Shown here in pieces: positions 18,615 to 29,872 of a DNA stretch of 64,000 nt (position 1 is the first letter of the stretch; each line of letters starts with the position of its first letter). The stretch covers positions 1 to 64,000 of the forward strand of contig NZ_JARVRH010000019.1 in NCBI RefSeq assembly GCF_030209755.1, read 5' to 3'. The translations under genes and the position numbers were made by a program. The DNA is from Arthrobacter sp. efr-133-TYG-118. Lineage in GTDB: Bacteria > Actinomycetota > Actinomycetes > Actinomycetales > Micrococcaceae. Under the pieces are notes generated by a model, which was not told where the DNA came from, ran no database searches, and saw only the letters and a program-made list of their open reading frames with translations.

Positions 18615-20120
18615 ATGTCCCTGCTTCTTGCCGACGCTTTCGAACACGAAAGCCTGAAGGCCGCTGAACCAGTCCTGCGGACGGATGTGCCCGAGGCCCT
18701 CTCGCGGCAGCTCCGCTGGGTCCATTCGAGCGAAGTGCTGGACATCGCTCCGCTGCTGCGGGGCGGAGAACTGCTTCTGAGCGGCGGGCAGGCTCTCGCC
18801 ACTGCTTCGGACGAGCGGCGCGTGGACTACGTCCGCCAACTCGCGGCCCGCGGCATCACCGCTTTGGCCATCGAAACAGGCCCCGAGCTCCCTGCAATAC
18901 CGGAGTCCATGCTCGACGCCGGCCAGGACGCCGGGCTGCCTATCATCGAGCTGTGCAAAGTGGCACCCTTCGTCGGCATCATGCAAGCCATCAACTCGCT
19001 GCTGGTCAGCGAATCGGTGGCGCAATTGCAGTTCGGCGACGAAACGAGCCATGCCATGGCGGCGGAACTCGCACACGGAGGCGGACTGGATCAGCTCCTC
19101 GCCGTGCTGGCCACTCGGACGGGTGCCGGCGCGAGGCTCGTCTCGCCGTCGGGCCTCACCTTGGGAAGCGCGACGGCCGCTGCCCGGCCCGGTCCGAGCA
19201 ATGTCACCACAGTCGATGTGCCCGTCCGCGGCGTCCTGGCGGCCCGTCTGGAGTTGGAAGTGCCCGACGACGGCGACGCCAACCTTGCGCGGGTGGCCGG
19301 CGAGCGGTGCGTCGATATCCTCGGCTTGGCATTGCTGCAACGCATGCCACCCGGGCTCAAGGAACTGGCCGGCATCGAGCTCATGCGGGCCATCAGTTCG
19401 GGCACCCAGTCATGGCGACTCCAGCAATTGGGACCCGCCTCAGGATTCCCGGCCAGCGGTCCGGTGGCCGCCGTCGTGGTGCGTTCCTCAGCGGCGGGAC
19501 AGCTCCGGACGCAACTCGACGGCATCCTGGGCCACGCGGTTCCGCAAAGTGCGAGTTATGCGGACAATGCCGAATTGATCGCCTTGGCCGCGCTCCCCCA
19601 CACGACGGCAGTGGCTTCGCGCATCGCGCTCATCCAAACACTTGGGGCCTTGGAGGTCCCCGACGGATCGGTCATGGCCGTGGGTCCGCTGGCGCTGGGA
19701 ATCGGCGAGGCGCCCTGGTCGCTGGCAGAGGCGCGCCGGACGCTTGAGCTTATCCCTGGTGCGGGAAGCGGCTCGGGTGTGGGGCCGGGAGGCGGGAACC
19801 GTGTGGTGGATGCCGAGGACTTCGCCGTCGAGCGCCTGGCGCAGGGAAGCCTCGACGCGGCCACCCGCGAGGCATTCGTACGGCGGCAGCTCGGCGCCGT
19901 CGTCGAGCATGACGAGCAGCGGCGCTCGGAGCTAATGCGGACCTTGGCGGTATGGCTGGATACCGGGTGCAATACTGCGCAAGCGGCACGGGAACTGCAC
20001 CTGGAAAGGCAGTCGATGCACCACCGGCTCCAGCGGATTTTCGAGCTGTGCGGCGGGGATCCCCGGGGAACGGGCCGGCTGGTCGCCCTTCACTTAGCGA
20101 CCCGCCTGGCCCGGCTCTAG
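18615..20120 (+). CDS. PucR-family transcriptional regulator
   Basis: A 501-residue regulator. Residues ~10-130 match the N-terminal purine-catabolism (PucR) domain (LLLSGGQALATASDE). The C-terminal ~60 residues hold the helix-turn-helix (NTAQAARELHLERQSMHHRLQRI). ATG 18615 follows GGAG. It is divergent from the NCS1 permease-deacetylase operon over a 108-bp gap, the usual arrangement for a purine/ureide regulator and its target. The gap contains an A/T-rich dyad, ATACGATATGTAT, that could be its site. Confidence 0.87.
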   Translation: MSLLLADAFEHESLKAAEPVLRTDVPEALSRQLRWVHSSEVLDIAPLLRGGELLLSGGQALATASDERRVDYVRQLAARGITALAIETGPELPAIPESMLDAGQDAGLPIIELCKVAPFVGIMQAINSLLVSESVAQLQFGDETSHAMAAELAHGGGLDQLLAVLATRTGAGARLVSPSGLTLGSATAAARPGPSNVTTVDVPVRGVLAARLELEVPDDGDANLARVAGERCVDILGLALLQRMPPGLKELAGIELMRAISSGTQSWRLQQLGPASGFPASGPVAAVVVRSSAAGQLRTQLDGILGHAVPQSASYADNAELIALAALPHTTAVASRIALIQTLGALEVPDGSVMAVGPLALGIGEAPWSLAEARRTLELIPGAGSGSGVGPGGGNRVVDAEDFAVERLAQGSLDAATREAFVRRQLGAVVEHDEQRRSELMRTLAVWLDTGCNTAQAARELHLERQSMHHRLQRIFELCGGDPRGTGRLVALHLATRLARL

Positions 20121-20131
20121 GCGGGAGTTTG

Positions 20132-21625
20132 CTACTGGGTGCCCAGGTACCACCCGGTCTGCCAGCGGTAGAGGAACGCGGCCATGGCGTCACGGTTGAC
20201 TGCGTTCAACGGCCGGAAGGTTCCATCCGTATAACCCGTGCTGACCCTGGCCGCAGCCAGCCAGGTGATCTCGTTGTAGAACCGCGAGTTCGGGGTGATG
20301 TCGTTGAACGGTGACGCTCCCGGGGCGGTCCAACTGGGTGATCCGCTGAAGCGGTAGAGGAAGGCTGCCATGGCATCCCGGTTGATGTTGTCGCCTGGGC
20401 GGAAGCTCCGGTGCCCGGTGGTGGGGTCCACCCAGCCCGTGGTGATGCCGTAGTACGCCAGCCACGTGACTTCCTTGTAGAACGCGGAATTGGGTGCCAT
20501 GTCCACGAATGGCGAGTTTGCGGGCGGCGTCCAGGAGGGCGAGCCGGCCTGGCGATAGAGGAAGGCGGCCATGGCGTCCCGGTGCACGGCGAGAGTCGCC
20601 CCGTAGCTTCCGTCCGGATAGCCCGTGGTGATGCCCTGGCTCGCGAGCCACTGGATCTCGCGGTAAAACCCGCTGTTCGTGGGGACGTCGGAGAAACGCT
20701 GGGTACACTGCGGGGTTCCCAGGGCGACCTTGGCGAGGGCGTACCGCGCCGCGTCGATCGCACCATCTGCGACACCCATGACGAAATATTCCGGGTGTGT
20801 GGAGCACACCTGCGGGATGGAGCCGGTAGGCACCGTGGCGATCGCCTTGCTTCCGTCGGCGCTGTAGCTCACCTGGGCGTCGATACTGGTTCCGGGAGTG
20901 CCCGTCTTCCAGAAGTAGCCGTAGGGGAAGGCGTTGGTCCAGGTCTTGTCCGGGCCGGAGGTGAAATACCCCGGCACGCTGCGGAAGATCAGCTTGTCCG
21001 TGTAGGAAGCCAGGGAGGTGGTGGAGTCCTTCTGGATGAAGAAGGTCAGTGGCAGGGCCTGCGAAAGGCCAAGGTCAATCGAAACAGACGGGGACCCGGC
21101 CGGCCCCCCGGCCGTCAGCCCGCTCTGGACGAAGATCCCGCCGTTTCCCGGCGCAATGGGGGTCCCCGTGACCACCACTACGAAGCCCGAATAGTCCTGA
21201 GGCGGGACAGTGCTGGCGCTGCAGTTCCCCGTGGCGTCATGACAGTACTGCATGGATCCCGGAGTCAGGCCCCCCAAGCCCTGCGGGATCGGGATAGACA
21301 CGTGGAGGGTTGAGGAGTCTGCCACGGCGTCACCCGCGAAAAGCGGTGTGGCCGTGTTGTCCTCACGGTTGTAAACGCCGTAATGGAGTGTGCTGTTCAC
21401 GCTCTTGCCGAGCACCGCTGAAGCGTCCGACGGGAGCTTGAGGTCCAGGGACGTCGCCGACGACGAGAGCTGCACTGGTGGGTTGTTGGCGTAGATCTGC
21501 GCCCATGCGGGGGTCGGATCGATGGTGATGACTGGATCAACGGCCAGAGCAGGGACAGCTGTCGCTGCGACTGCCGTGACGGCAAAAATGCAAGCGGCTA
21601 TTATGCCGCCTTTTCGACGGACCAC
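20132..21625 (-). CDS. Secreted protein with three SLH domains
   Basis: About 497 residues from GTG 21625, whose product begins with a typical signal peptide (VVRRKGG then a hydrophobic core ending ALA). The longer ATG at 21739 would put 38 unlikely residues in front; AGAAAGG lies 11 nt before the GTG. The N-terminal ~270 residues are beta-rich and not recognised. The C-terminal third has three S-layer homology repeats, each with an F-D/N-D-I/V-P/A start, W-L-A, G-I/V-T-T/G-Y/W and ending NRDAMAAFLYR or HRDAMAAFLYR. It should bind pyruvylated secondary wall polymer at the cell surface. Confidence 0.8.
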   Translation of the reverse strand: MVRRKGGIIAACIFAVTAVAATAVPALAVDPVITIDPTPAWAQIYANNPPVQLSSSATSLDLKLPSDASAVLGKSVNSTLHYGVYNREDNTATPLFAGDAVADSSTLHVSIPIPQGLGGLTPGSMQYCHDATGNCSASTVPPQDYSGFVVVVTGTPIAPGNGGIFVQSGLTAGGPAGSPSVSIDLGLSQALPLTFFIQKDSTTSLASYTDKLIFRSVPGYFTSGPDKTWTNAFPYGYFWKTGTPGTSIDAQVSYSADGSKAIATVPTGSIPQVCSTHPEYFVMGVADGAIDAARYALAKVALGTPQCTQRFSDVPTNSGFYREIQWLASQGITTGYPDGSYGATLAVHRDAMAAFLYRQAGSPSWTPPANSPFVDMAPNSAFYKEVTWLAYYGITTGWVDPTTGHRSFRPGDNINRDAMAAFLYRFSGSPSWTAPGASPFNDITPNSRFYNEITWLAAARVSTGYTDGTFRPLNAVNRDAMAAFLYRWQTGWYLGTQ

Positions 21626-21842
21626 GAATGTACGCGCCTTTCTAAATGGCGAGTACCTCGCCCCCCAATATTTTGCCGGGTGACCGGCAAGTGCAACCAT
21701 ATGCGAGGAAGAACCGGCCCGCAACGGGACGATCCGCATAGGCTGCCAGCCCTATCACGGCCTGTTCCACCGGATCCCGGGGTGTTTCACTGGTAGTACG
21801 ACGGCGGCCGCGTCGCCTTTCGCGTCAACGGGAGGTACTCGA

Positions 21843-22409
21843 ATGCGCAAGATCATCCTGATGATGTCGGTATCTTTGGATGGATTCTTCGAGACTCTCG
21901 ACCGGGACATCAGCTGGCACCACGTCGATGACGAACTCATCGGTTTCTTGAACGAGCAGTTCCGAGGGATGGGGGCCTTCATGTTCGGGCGCATCACTTA
22001 CGGTGTGATGGCCGGTTTCTGGAACACGGCCGAGCAGAATGCCGACCTCTCGACGCCCATGCTCGAGTTCGCCGGGATCTGGCGCGAGATGCCCAAGATT
22101 GTGTTTTCGCGGAACCTCACGCAGGCAGGCTCGAACACCACGGTGATTCACGACGTCGTGCCCGAAAAAATAGCGGAACTGAAGGCGCAGCCCGGCGGCG
22201 ACATCGTCCTGAGCGGCGCCAATGTGGCTTCCGCGCTAATGCGGCACGGCTTGATCGACGAATTCCGAATTCGCGTAAATCCCATAGTCCTCGGGCAGGG
22301 CCGGCCGCTGTTCGAGGATCCTGGAGTCCGGATGGACCTCAGGCTCGAGGGGACGCGCACCTTCGGCAACGGGGTGGTTTTGCTTCACTACTCACGAAAC
22401 GGCGCCTGA
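21843..22409 (+). CDS. DHFR/RibD C-terminal-domain family protein
   Basis: A 188-residue cytosolic protein of the RibD_C/dihydrofolate-reductase-like superfamily: MRKIILMMSVSLDGFFE at the N-terminus, FMFGRITYGVM, and GDIVLSGANVASALM for the nucleotide-binding loop, then a RVNPIVLGQGRPLF strand-turn. GGGAGG precedes the ATG. These YyaP/YwjB-type paralogues are frequent in actinobacteria with unknown substrates. Its stop codon sits in the stem of the terminator that follows. Confidence 0.8.
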   Translation: MRKIILMMSVSLDGFFETLDRDISWHHVDDELIGFLNEQFRGMGAFMFGRITYGVMAGFWNTAEQNADLSTPMLEFAGIWREMPKIVFSRNLTQAGSNTTVIHDVVPEKIAELKAQPGGDIVLSGANVASALMRHGLIDEFRIRVNPIVLGQGRPLFEDPGVRMDLRLEGTRTFGNGVVLLHYSRNGA

Positions 22410-22436
22410 ACGGCCCACCGTCTGGTGGGCCGTTCA
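22407..22436. terminator. Bidirectional terminator between DHFR-like gene and purU
   Basis: A perfect 13-bp stem (TGAACGGCCCACC / GGTGGGCCGTTCA) with a GTCT loop. It lies between two convergent genes and includes the TGA of the upstream gene. Confidence 0.75.
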
Positions 22437-22440
22437 AACC

Positions 22441-23349
22441 CTACTTGAGCACCACCGTCCTGCTGCCTTGCAGGATCACGCGCCCTTCGCAATGCCAGCG
22501 GACAGCGTTGCTGAGCGCCTTGCACTCGGTGTCGCGCCCGGCCGCGACCAGGTCGTCCGGACCGAAGGTGTGATCCACTTCCACCACTTGCTGGGCGATG
22601 ATCGGCCCCTCGTCCAGCTCGCCGTTGACGTAGTGCGCAGTGGCACCCACGGTCTTGACGCCTCGCGCGTAGGCCTGGTGGTACGGCTTGGCACCTTTGA
22701 AGCTGGGGAGGAACGAGTGGTGGATGTTGATTGCCCGGCCGTCCAACTTTCGGGCAAGATCGTCGCTGAGGACCTGCATGTAGCGGGCCAGGACCACCAA
22801 TTCGACGTCCAGGCGATCGATGAGATCGAGGAGCTGTCCTTCAGCCGCCGCCTTGGTGTCCGGCGTGACGGGCACGTGGAAGAACGGAATGCCGTGCCAT
22901 TCGACGGTTCGCCGGTGGTCCGGGTGGTTGGAGACTACCCCGACAATGTCGATGGGCAGTTCCCCTATGCGGGCCCGGAAGAGGAGGTCGTTGAGGCAGT
23001 GCTCGAACTTCGAGACCATGATCAACACCCGGCGCTTGGCACCGTGGCGTTGAAGCTGCCAGCGCATGCCGAACTTTTCGGCAACAGGCGCGAAGGATTC
23101 CCGCAGCGAATCGATGGTCGACTGATCCCCATCCGATGCGAAGTGGATCCGCATGAAGAAATGGTGATCCAGTTGGGAGTCGAATTGCTTATTGTCGATG
23201 ATGTCGCAACCGTGTTCCAGGAGGAATCCGGAGACGGCGTGCACGATCCCCCGCGTTTCCGGGCAATCGAGAGTCAGGACATGCTCAACGGTGGTAGCCG
23301 GCAGCCCCGCTTCACGTCGCTGGGCGGGTTCATTCTGTGTGACTGTCAT
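22441..23349 (-). CDS. purU: Formyltetrahydrofolate deformylase
   Basis: A 302-residue enzyme that hydrolyses 10-formyl-THF to formate and THF. An N-terminal ACT domain (HVLTLDCPETRGIVHAVSGF) is followed by the formyltransferase fold with the NIHHSFLPSF active-site loop and GELDEGPIIAQ. Start ATG 23349 follows GGAG at the end of sdaA, 2 bp after its stop. It is the last gene of the glyA-soxBDAG-sdaA-purU operon, where it would free THF from the one-carbon units made by demethylating sarcosine and dimethylglycine. Confidence 0.95.
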   Translation of the reverse strand: MTVTQNEPAQRREAGLPATTVEHVLTLDCPETRGIVHAVSGFLLEHGCDIIDNKQFDSQLDHHFFMRIHFASDGDQSTIDSLRESFAPVAEKFGMRWQLQRHGAKRRVLIMVSKFEHCLNDLLFRARIGELPIDIVGVVSNHPDHRRTVEWHGIPFFHVPVTPDTKAAAEGQLLDLIDRLDVELVVLARYMQVLSDDLARKLDGRAINIHHSFLPSFKGAKPYHQAYARGVKTVGATAHYVNGELDEGPIIAQQVVEVDHTFGPDDLVAAGRDTECKALSNAVRWHCEGRVILQGSRTVVLK

Positions 23350-23351
23350 GG

Positions 23352-24743
23352 CTAGCACTCCACTACGTTGACGGCGAGGCCTCCGCGGGAGGTCTCCTTG
23401 TACTTGCTTTTCATGTCCGCTCCTGTCTCTCGCATGGTTTTGATGGCTTTATCCAGGGATACTTTGTGGCTGCCGTCGCCGTGCAGGGCAAGGCGGGCGG
23501 CGTTGATGGCCTTGACGCTGGCGATTGCGTTGCGTTCGATGCAGGGGATCTGCACCAGCCCGCCTACGGGATCGCACGTGAGTCCGAGGTTGTGTTCGAT
23601 GCCCACCTCCGCGGCGTTCTCCACTTGCTCGGGAGTGCCTCCGAGGACCTCGCACAGGCCCGCGGCTGCCATGGAACAGGCGGAGCCCACTTCACCTTGG
23701 CAGCCGACTTCGGCGCCGGAAATGGACGCGTTGATCTTGAACAGGATCCCGACGGCGGCCGCCGCGAGCAAGAAGCGGACCACGCCGTCGTCGTCGGCTC
23801 CCTGCACGAACTTCGTGTAGTAGTGCAGCACCGCCGGCACAATGCCGGCCGCACCGTTGGTGGGTGCAGTGACGATGCGGCCGCCGGCCGCGTTTTCCTC
23901 GTTCACGGCCAGCGCGAACAGGTTCACCCATTCCATGGCGAGCAGCGGGTCTGCCGAGCTTGAGCCCTGCAATTCGGCGTCGGTGTCCCTGAGCGTCTTG
24001 AACAACGACGGCGCCCGTCGCCTCACGTTCAAGCCTCCCGGCAGGACTCCTTCCGCCGAGCAGCCATTGTCCACGCATTCGCGCATGACTGCCCAGATCT
24101 GTAGCAGCCGCTCGCGAAGCTCTGCCTCGCTGCGCCACACGAGCTCGTTGGCCAGCATGACATCGGAAATGGACATGTCCTCCCGTGAGCAGATCGCCAG
24201 GAGCTCGTCCGCGGTGCTGAAGGGATAAGGCAGCACGGTGTCGTCAGCAACGACTTTGTCGCTTCCGGACGCATCACCGTCCACCACGAAACCGCCGCCG
24301 ATCGAGTAGTAGCTGCGTTCGCACAGCACTTCCCCGGTGTGGTCGAGGGCCCGGAAAGTCATGCCGTTGGGGTGGGCGGGCAGGGATTTGCGTCGGTGCA
24401 GGACCACGTCTTCGTCCCAGTTGAAGTCCACGCGGTGGTGTCCGGCTATCCGCAATTCAGCGTCGAGGGCGGCCGCGGCAACCTGGTCGTCGGCGGTGGA
24501 AGTGTCCACCGTTTCCGGCGATTGGCCCTGCAGTCCCAGCACCACGGCTTTGTCCGAGCCGTGGCCGCGGCCGGTGGCGCCCAGCGAGCCGAAAAGCTCT
24601 GCCTGGACGCGCACCGTTGCCGCGAGTTGCCCGGAGGATTCCAGGCCGTCGGTGAACTGCTTTGCCGCCCGCATCGGGCCGACCGTGTGCGACGACGACG
24701 GCCCGATGCCAATGGAAAACAGATCAAGCACGCTCAGTGCCAT
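23352..24743 (-). CDS. sdaA: L-serine ammonia-lyase (iron-sulfur, single chain)
   Basis: A 463-residue L-serine dehydratase: serine to pyruvate plus ammonia. The N-terminal beta domain starts [20 protein letters not shown]. The C-terminal catalytic domain has the conserved cysteines in [16 protein letters not shown] and [14 protein letters not shown] that hold the 4Fe-4S cluster. It begins 1 nt into the soxG stop (TGATG). In this operon it takes the serine made by GlyA from sarcosine-derived glycine into central metabolism. Confidence 0.95.
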   Translation of the reverse strand: MALSVLDLFSIGIGPSSSHTVGPMRAAKQFTDGLESSGQLAATVRVQAELFGSLGATGRGHGSDKAVVLGLQGQSPETVDTSTADDQVAAAALDAELRIAGHHRVDFNWDEDVVLHRRKSLPAHPNGMTFRALDHTGEVLCERSYYSIGGGFVVDGDASGSDKVVADDTVLPYPFSTADELLAICSREDMSISDVMLANELVWRSEAELRERLLQIWAVMRECVDNGCSAEGVLPGGLNVRRRAPSLFKTLRDTDAELQGSSSADPLLAMEWVNLFALAVNEENAAGGRIVTAPTNGAAGIVPAVLHYYTKFVQGADDDGVVRFLLAAAAVGILFKINASISGAEVGCQGEVGSACSMAAAGLCEVLGGTPEQVENAAEVGIEHNLGLTCDPVGGLVQIPCIERNAIASVKAINAARLALHGDGSHKVSLDKAIKTMRETGADMKSKYKETSRGGLAVNVVEC

Positions 24744-25378
24744 CAGGGGACCTCAGGAGAGGCGTATTCCCTCATGCCGTCAAGGAGCCAGCGGCCCAGG
24801 AAGTCGGCGAACGAAGCCCGTGGGAAGATCCGGAAGCTGTCCTCGCCGGTCTTGAACAGCATCGCCGGGATGTTGCCGATTTCCGTGGCGAGGGCCGTCC
24901 CGGTGCGGAAGGCACGGGGGTGCAAGTCCAGGGAGCAGCCCTTTTCAAGGACGTCCCGGGCACGGACGCCGGACAGTTCGAAGGTGGTGCGGTTGGCGGA
25001 CAAGTCCACCACTTGGCCCGGGTCGTCGCCCAGGGCCTCCACCAGGGCGCGTACGAGGTCTCCGCCCAGGGAATCGTGGGCCGATTCCGGTGCGACCACC
25101 AGGAATTCTTCCGGCCCAAGCCACAGGGTGGTAGCCCTCTCATCCCCACTGATCTCACCACAGGCGGCCGGCAGGCCGCCGGTCACGGACGCGAGGCGGG
25201 CTCCGGCGTCGGAATCCCTGTCGACCCGGATCCCCACCATGGTCTGGAACGGGATTTCCTTCAACGCCACGGTTCCGGCTACGGAACCGGACTCGAAGGT
25301 CGGTGCAAGGTGCGACGCCGGGCTGCGGCGTGCCGCACGGAGCGTCTCGGGGTTTGCGGGTGTTGCTGTTTCAGCCAT
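24743..25378 (-). CDS. soxG: Sarcosine oxidase gamma subunit
   Basis: A 211-residue subunit of the heterotetrameric sarcosine oxidase, related to the folate-binding GcvT fold ([28 protein letters not shown]). Start ATG at 25378 with GAAGGGA 9 nt upstream; it overlaps the soxA stop by 8 nt. It has a structural role in the complex. Confidence 0.92.
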   Translation of the reverse strand: MAETATPANPETLRAARRSPASHLAPTFESGSVAGTVALKEIPFQTMVGIRVDRDSDAGARLASVTGGLPAACGEISGDERATTLWLGPEEFLVVAPESAHDSLGGDLVRALVEALGDDPGQVVDLSANRTTFELSGVRARDVLEKGCSLDLHPRAFRTGTALATEIGNIPAMLFKTGEDSFRIFPRASFADFLGRWLLDGMREYASPEVP

Positions 25379-28316
25379 CTTTACGGGTCCCTTCAGCGTC
25401 GAAAAGTACGGTTTCTCCCACAACGACGTCCAGCAACTGGTCGCCGACGGAGGCCACCAGAATCTCGCCGATCCGGTTGCGGCCGTTGGTGATCAGTGCC
25501 AGGCCGAAAGAGCGGCCCAAAGCGGCACTGTGGTAGCTCGAGGTCACGAAGCCCTGCATCGGCACAGGACCGTATGCCGGGTTGACCGGAATCCCCTTTT
25601 CCACGAGCTGGGTGCCTTCCGGAAGACGGAACGAACCGTCAGCCGGGAGGACGCTGACCAAGTGCTTGCGGTCCGTGCGGACCGCGTCCTCGCGGCTGTA
25701 AGAACGCTTGCCGATGAAGTCCTTTGCCTTGGAAACGATCCATTCCATCCCAGCGTCCTGCGGGGTGACGGTGCCGTCCGTGTCCTGCCCGACGATCGGG
25801 TAGCCCTTCTCGGCACGCAGCACGTGCATGGTCTCGGTGCCGTACGGAGTGATGTTGAACTCGGCCCCTGCAGCGGCAACGGCTTCCCAGGTGTTGAGCC
25901 CGTACCAGGACGGAACATTGATTTCGTAGGCAAGCTCACCCGAGAACGAAATCCGGCAAACCCGTGCCTGGACTCCGGAGGCCAGCGTGGTCTCGCGGAA
26001 TGTCATGAACGGGAACGCTTCGGCGTCCAGCCCGCCGTCGGCCGCCAGTTGGGGCGCAACTTTGGCGATCACCGCACGGGATTTGGGCCCGACGACGGCA
26101 ATCGTCGTCCACTGTTCAGTCACCGACGTGCAGACAACGTCGAGTTCCGGCCACTCGGTCTGGTGCCATTCCTCGAGCCAGTCGAGGACCTTGGCGGCGC
26201 CGCCGGTGGTAGTGGTCATGAAGTAGCGGCCCTCGTCGAGGCGCAGGGTCACGCCGTCGTCGAAGATCATGCCGTCAGGAGTGCACATGACGCCGTAGCG
26301 GGCGGAACCGGGGGCAAGCTTCTTGAACGCGTTGGTGTAGATGCGGTTCAGGAACTCACCGGCATCCTTGCCACGGATCTCGATCTTGCCCAGGGTGGTG
26401 GCGTCCATGAAGCCCACGGAATCGCGGACTGCCGCGCATTCACGGAGCACAGCGGAGTCCATGTCCTCGCCCGCTTGCGGGTAGTACCACGGGCGCTTCC
26501 ACTGGCCGACGTCCTCGAAGAGCGCTCCCTGGGCAACGTGCCAAGGGTGGATGGAGGTCACGCGGGCGGGATCGAACAGCTCGCCGCGCTGGCGTCCGGC
26601 CAGCGCCGCGAAGGCCACCGGAGTGAACGGTGCCCGGTACGTCGTGGTTCCGATGTCGCCGATCCCACGGGATGCTTCGCCGGCCTGCTTGAGTGCCGCG
26701 GCGATAACGCCGATGGCGTTGACGCCGGACGTCTTGCCTTGGTCGTTGGCGGTGCTGATGGAGGTGTACCGCTTGATGTGTTCCACCGAGCGCATGCCTG
26801 CCCCGGTGGAACGGAGCACGTCGGCCACGGACTGGTCGCGCTGGAAGTCAACGAAGTGGTGGTGCCACTCCCCCGCGTTTCCGCTCTGGCCCGGCACCAG
26901 CCACAGCTGGCGGGTAGGGGCGGAGGCCACGGGCGCCTTCGGCTCGGCGGGCACTGTCTCGGTGCTGAAGCCTGCGGCGATTGCGGCCGCGGCACCCGCG
27001 GATACGCCTTCGCCGAGGCAGTCAGCGAGCCCGTAGCTGCCGCGGCCTGCGCCGACAACCTGCTGGTCCTTGACCACGGAGCTCGGCACGAAGCCGGCCA
27101 GCTCGTCGTCCCAACGCAACTTGCCCTGGCGCTGGCTGTGGAGGTGGACCACGGGACTCCAGCCACCGGAAACCGCCAGCAGATCGCAAGCGATCCGTTC
27201 GACGCCCGAGGTGACTTCGCCGTCGTCGTTGAGGCTGCGGATGGTGACGCCGTCGATCCGGCCGTTCTCCCCAGTGCCGGAGGTATCGGCGACGGCACTG
27301 CCGACGAGGACGCGGATGCCGCTTTCGACGGCGGTTGCCGCTTTGTCGCTGAGCTTGGGGCGGGCGTCGACGACCGCGGCGACCTTGACACCAGCGGCCA
27401 GTAGATCCGCGGCCAACAGGTAGGCCGAATCGTTCGTGGTGCCGATGACGACCCGCCGTCCAGCGGCGACTGCGTAGCGGTTGAGGTAGCTACGGACAGC
27501 CGAGGCCAGCATGATGCCGGGCCGGTCGTTGTTCTCGAAGACGAGCGGACGCTCATGGGCGCCGGGCGCCAGGACCACCTGCTTGGCACGGATGTGCCAA
27601 ATACGCTGGCGGGAGACGCCGTCCGCGGCCGGGCTGCCGAGGTGGTCCGTACGGTTCTGCGCCGCGATCACATAGTTCGCGTCGTAGGAGCCGAACGCCG
27701 AAGTGCGGTTGAGGACGGTACATTCGGCGGCGGAAACGAGCTCGGCCTCCACGTCGGCGATCCACTCCAGTGCCGGCTTGCCTTCGATCACTTCGGCGAG
27801 TTCCGGGGCAGTGGAGCCGGAAAGCAGCGAGCCGCCGAGTTCGGGCTGGTCATCGATCAGGATGACGCGGGCGCCGGTCCGGACAGCCTCACGGGCTGCC
27901 GCGAGGCCGGAAACGCCGCCGCCAACCACCAGGACGTCGGTGTGGACGTATTTCTTGTCGTACTCGGCGCGGTCCTCGTTGGGGTCCAGCTTGCCGAGAC
28001 CGTTCAGGAACTCGACGCTGAGCCCGTCCACAAGGGACACGGTGGTCGCGGGAAGCATCGACTCTGCGACATGGCCGGGGAAGCGGGCAGCCACCTTGAC
28101 GAGGGCATTGGACTCTTCCACGCCGGCGGACATGATGCCGCGGGGCCGATCCTCATAGAGCGAGTTGCCGACGTTGATGCGGCCGTTGGCCAGCAGTGCG
28201 GAAGCAACAGTGTCGCCAGGGTGACCGGTGAATTCCTGGCCGTCCACGGTGAACCGCCAGGAGATGTTGCGGTCGATGCGGCCGCCGGTGGCGAGGCGGG
28301 CGTTCTGCGGGGTCAC
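25371..28316 (-). CDS. soxA: Sarcosine oxidase alpha subunit
   Basis: A 981-residue subunit, normal length for the family. Order: an N-terminal 2Fe-2S-like fold without the cluster cysteines ([21 protein letters not shown]), an FAD/NAD-binding domain ([17 protein letters not shown] near residue 130), and a C-terminal GcvT/folate-binding domain. GTG start after GAAGGAG, overlapping soxD by 4 nt. The complex oxidises sarcosine to glycine and passes the methyl carbon to THF (5,10-methylene-THF) with H2O2 release. Confidence 0.95.
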   Translation of the reverse strand: MTPQNARLATGGRIDRNISWRFTVDGQEFTGHPGDTVASALLANGRINVGNSLYEDRPRGIMSAGVEESNALVKVAARFPGHVAESMLPATTVSLVDGLSVEFLNGLGKLDPNEDRAEYDKKYVHTDVLVVGGGVSGLAAAREAVRTGARVILIDDQPELGGSLLSGSTAPELAEVIEGKPALEWIADVEAELVSAAECTVLNRTSAFGSYDANYVIAAQNRTDHLGSPAADGVSRQRIWHIRAKQVVLAPGAHERPLVFENNDRPGIMLASAVRSYLNRYAVAAGRRVVIGTTNDSAYLLAADLLAAGVKVAAVVDARPKLSDKAATAVESGIRVLVGSAVADTSGTGENGRIDGVTIRSLNDDGEVTSGVERIACDLLAVSGGWSPVVHLHSQRQGKLRWDDELAGFVPSSVVKDQQVVGAGRGSYGLADCLGEGVSAGAAAAIAAGFSTETVPAEPKAPVASAPTRQLWLVPGQSGNAGEWHHHFVDFQRDQSVADVLRSTGAGMRSVEHIKRYTSISTANDQGKTSGVNAIGVIAAALKQAGEASRGIGDIGTTTYRAPFTPVAFAALAGRQRGELFDPARVTSIHPWHVAQGALFEDVGQWKRPWYYPQAGEDMDSAVLRECAAVRDSVGFMDATTLGKIEIRGKDAGEFLNRIYTNAFKKLAPGSARYGVMCTPDGMIFDDGVTLRLDEGRYFMTTTTGGAAKVLDWLEEWHQTEWPELDVVCTSVTEQWTTIAVVGPKSRAVIAKVAPQLAADGGLDAEAFPFMTFRETTLASGVQARVCRISFSGELAYEINVPSWYGLNTWEAVAAAGAEFNITPYGTETMHVLRAEKGYPIVGQDTDGTVTPQDAGMEWIVSKAKDFIGKRSYSREDAVRTDRKHLVSVLPADGSFRLPEGTQLVEKGIPVNPAYGPVPMQGFVTSSYHSAALGRSFGLALITNGRNRIGEILVASVGDQLLDVVVGETVLFDAEGTRKDG

Positions 28317-28627
28317 TTCGTTGCTCCTTCCGGAGTGGTGGCTGCTGAGGTGTTCACATCAGGGCGCGGTTCGCCCATCTTGTAGATGGCCTGGATGTCA
28401 TAGCTGACGGTGTCACGGAGCATGTTGAACCATTGGCGGCAACCCGTGCTGTGCACCCAGCGTTCGGCGAAGGCGCCTTTCGTGTTGTCGCGGTAGAACA
28501 AATACTCGGCCCACTGACGGTCGGTCAGCGCGTCCGGGTTTTCCGGATAGGCCACGTGGGCCTGGCCGCCGTAGTGGAATTCGGTTTCGTCTCGTGGCCC
28601 GCAATTGGGGCAGCTGATGAGCAGCAT
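28313..28627 (-). CDS. soxD: Sarcosine oxidase delta subunit
   Basis: A 104-residue zinc-binding subunit. The ligands are seen as CPNCG at the N-terminus, FHYGGQAHV and a later [15 protein letters not shown] precedes the ATG. Its stop overlaps the soxA GTG. Standard soxB-D-A-G order. Confidence 0.95.
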   Translation of the reverse strand: MLLISCPNCGPRDETEFHYGGQAHVAYPENPDALTDRQWAEYLFYRDNTKGAFAERWVHSTGCRQWFNMLRDTVSYDIQAIYKMGEPRPDVNTSAATTPEGATK

Positions 28628-28651
28628 GGTTGGTCTCCTAAAAGGCTGCGG

Positions 28652-29872
28652 CTAGTGGGCGACGGCGGCGGCGCCGTGTTCGTCGATCAGGGCACCGGTC
28701 TCGAAGCGTTCCAGCGAAAACGGCTTGTTGAGCTCGTGCGGCGTACCCGTGGCGATGGTGTGGGCGAAGGTCAGGCCGGCAGCCGGAGTGCCTTTGAAGC
28801 CACCCGTGCCCCAGCCACAGTTGACGAACATGTTCTCAACCGGCGAGAGTCCGACGATCGGCGAGGCATCCATGGTGGTGTCCACGATTCCGCCCCAGGT
28901 CCGGAGCACATGGGCCCGGGCGAAGATCGGGAAGAGTTCGACGGCGGCAGCCATCTGGTGCTCGATCACGTGGAAGGAGCCGCGCTGGCCGTAGCCGTTG
29001 TAGGAGTCGACCCCGGCGCCCATGACCAGTTCGCCCTTGTGTGCTTGGGAAACGTAGACATGCACGTGGTTGGACATGACCACCGTTGGGTGGACGGGTT
29101 CATGCAGCTCCGACACCAACGCCTGGAGGGGGTGGGACTGGATCGGGAGGCGGAAGCCGGCCATTTCGGCGAGGACGGAGCTGTGGCCGGCGGCGGCGAG
29201 GCCAACCTTTTCAGTGTGGATGGTTCCTTGGTTGGTCTTGACGCCCACCACGCGGTTGCCGTCCTTGAGGAAGCCGGTCACTTCGCAGTTCTGGATGATG
29301 TCCACGCCGAGTTCATCGCACTTGCGGGCAAAGGCCCAGGCGACGTGGTCGTGCTTCGCGATGCCTGCGCGAGGCTGGTAGGTGGCGCCCATGACCGGGT
29401 AGCGGATGTTGTCGCTGATGTTCAGGATGGGGCAGAGTTCCTTGACTTGCTGCGGGTCCAGCCATTCGGCGTCGACCCCGTTGAGCTTGTTCGCCCCGAC
29501 GCGGCGGATGCTTTCGCGGACGTCGCCGAGGGTGTGGGCGAGGTTCATGACGCCGCGCTGGCTAAAGAGGAAATCGTACTCAAGTTCCTCGGGCAGGATC
29601 TCCCAGAGCTTCAGGGCGTGCTCGTAGATGGCAGCGCTCTCGTCCCACAGGTAGTTGGAACGGATGATGGTGGTGTTGCGGGCCATGTTGCCGCCGGCAA
29701 GCCAGCCCTTTTCCAGGACGGCGATGTTGGTCATGCCATGGTTCTTGGCCAGGAAGTACGCGGTGGCCAGTCCGTGGCCGCCACCGCCCACGATCACGGC
29801 GTCATAGGAAGCTTTGGGCTCCGGGTTCCGCCACAGGAAATCCGGGTGTTCGGGGAGGTGGTCTGCGCTCAC
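28652..29872 (-). CDS. soxB: Sarcosine oxidase beta subunit
   Basis: A 406-residue flavin subunit with a GGGGHG dinucleotide motif at 29-34 (the family has GxGxxG) and the conserved [15 protein letters not shown] and [11 protein letters not shown] segments. In the family it carries covalently bound FMN plus FAD and holds the sarcosine-oxidising site. GTG start overlapping the glyA stop by 4 nt (GTGA). Confidence 0.95.
   Translation of the reverse strand: MSADHLPEHPDFLWRNPEPKASYDAVIVGGGGHGLATAYFLAKNHGMTNIAVLEKGWLAGGNMARNTTIIRSNYLWDESAAIYEHALKLWEILPEELEYDFLFSQRGVMNLAHTLGDVRESIRRVGANKLNGVDAEWLDPQQVKELCPILNISDNIRYPVMGATYQPRAGIAKHDHVAWAFARKCDELGVDIIQNCEVTGFLKDGNRVVGVKTNQGTIHTEKVGLAAAGHSSVLAEMAGFRLPIQSHPLQALVSELHEPVHPTVVMSNHVHVYVSQAHKGELVMGAGVDSYNGYGQRGSFHVIEHQMAAAVELFPIFARAHVLRTWGGIVDTTMDASPIVGLSPVENMFVNCGWGTGGFKGTPAAGLTFAHTIATGTPHELNKPFSLERFETGALIDEHGAAAVAH

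Noticed and set aside
24339-27404. A 1021-codon plus-strand ORF opposite soxA, soxG and sdaA
   Set aside because: It is the antisense of well-identified genes; high GC leaves long open antisense frames. Composition is low-complexity (Gly/Arg/Val/His) and there is no motif.
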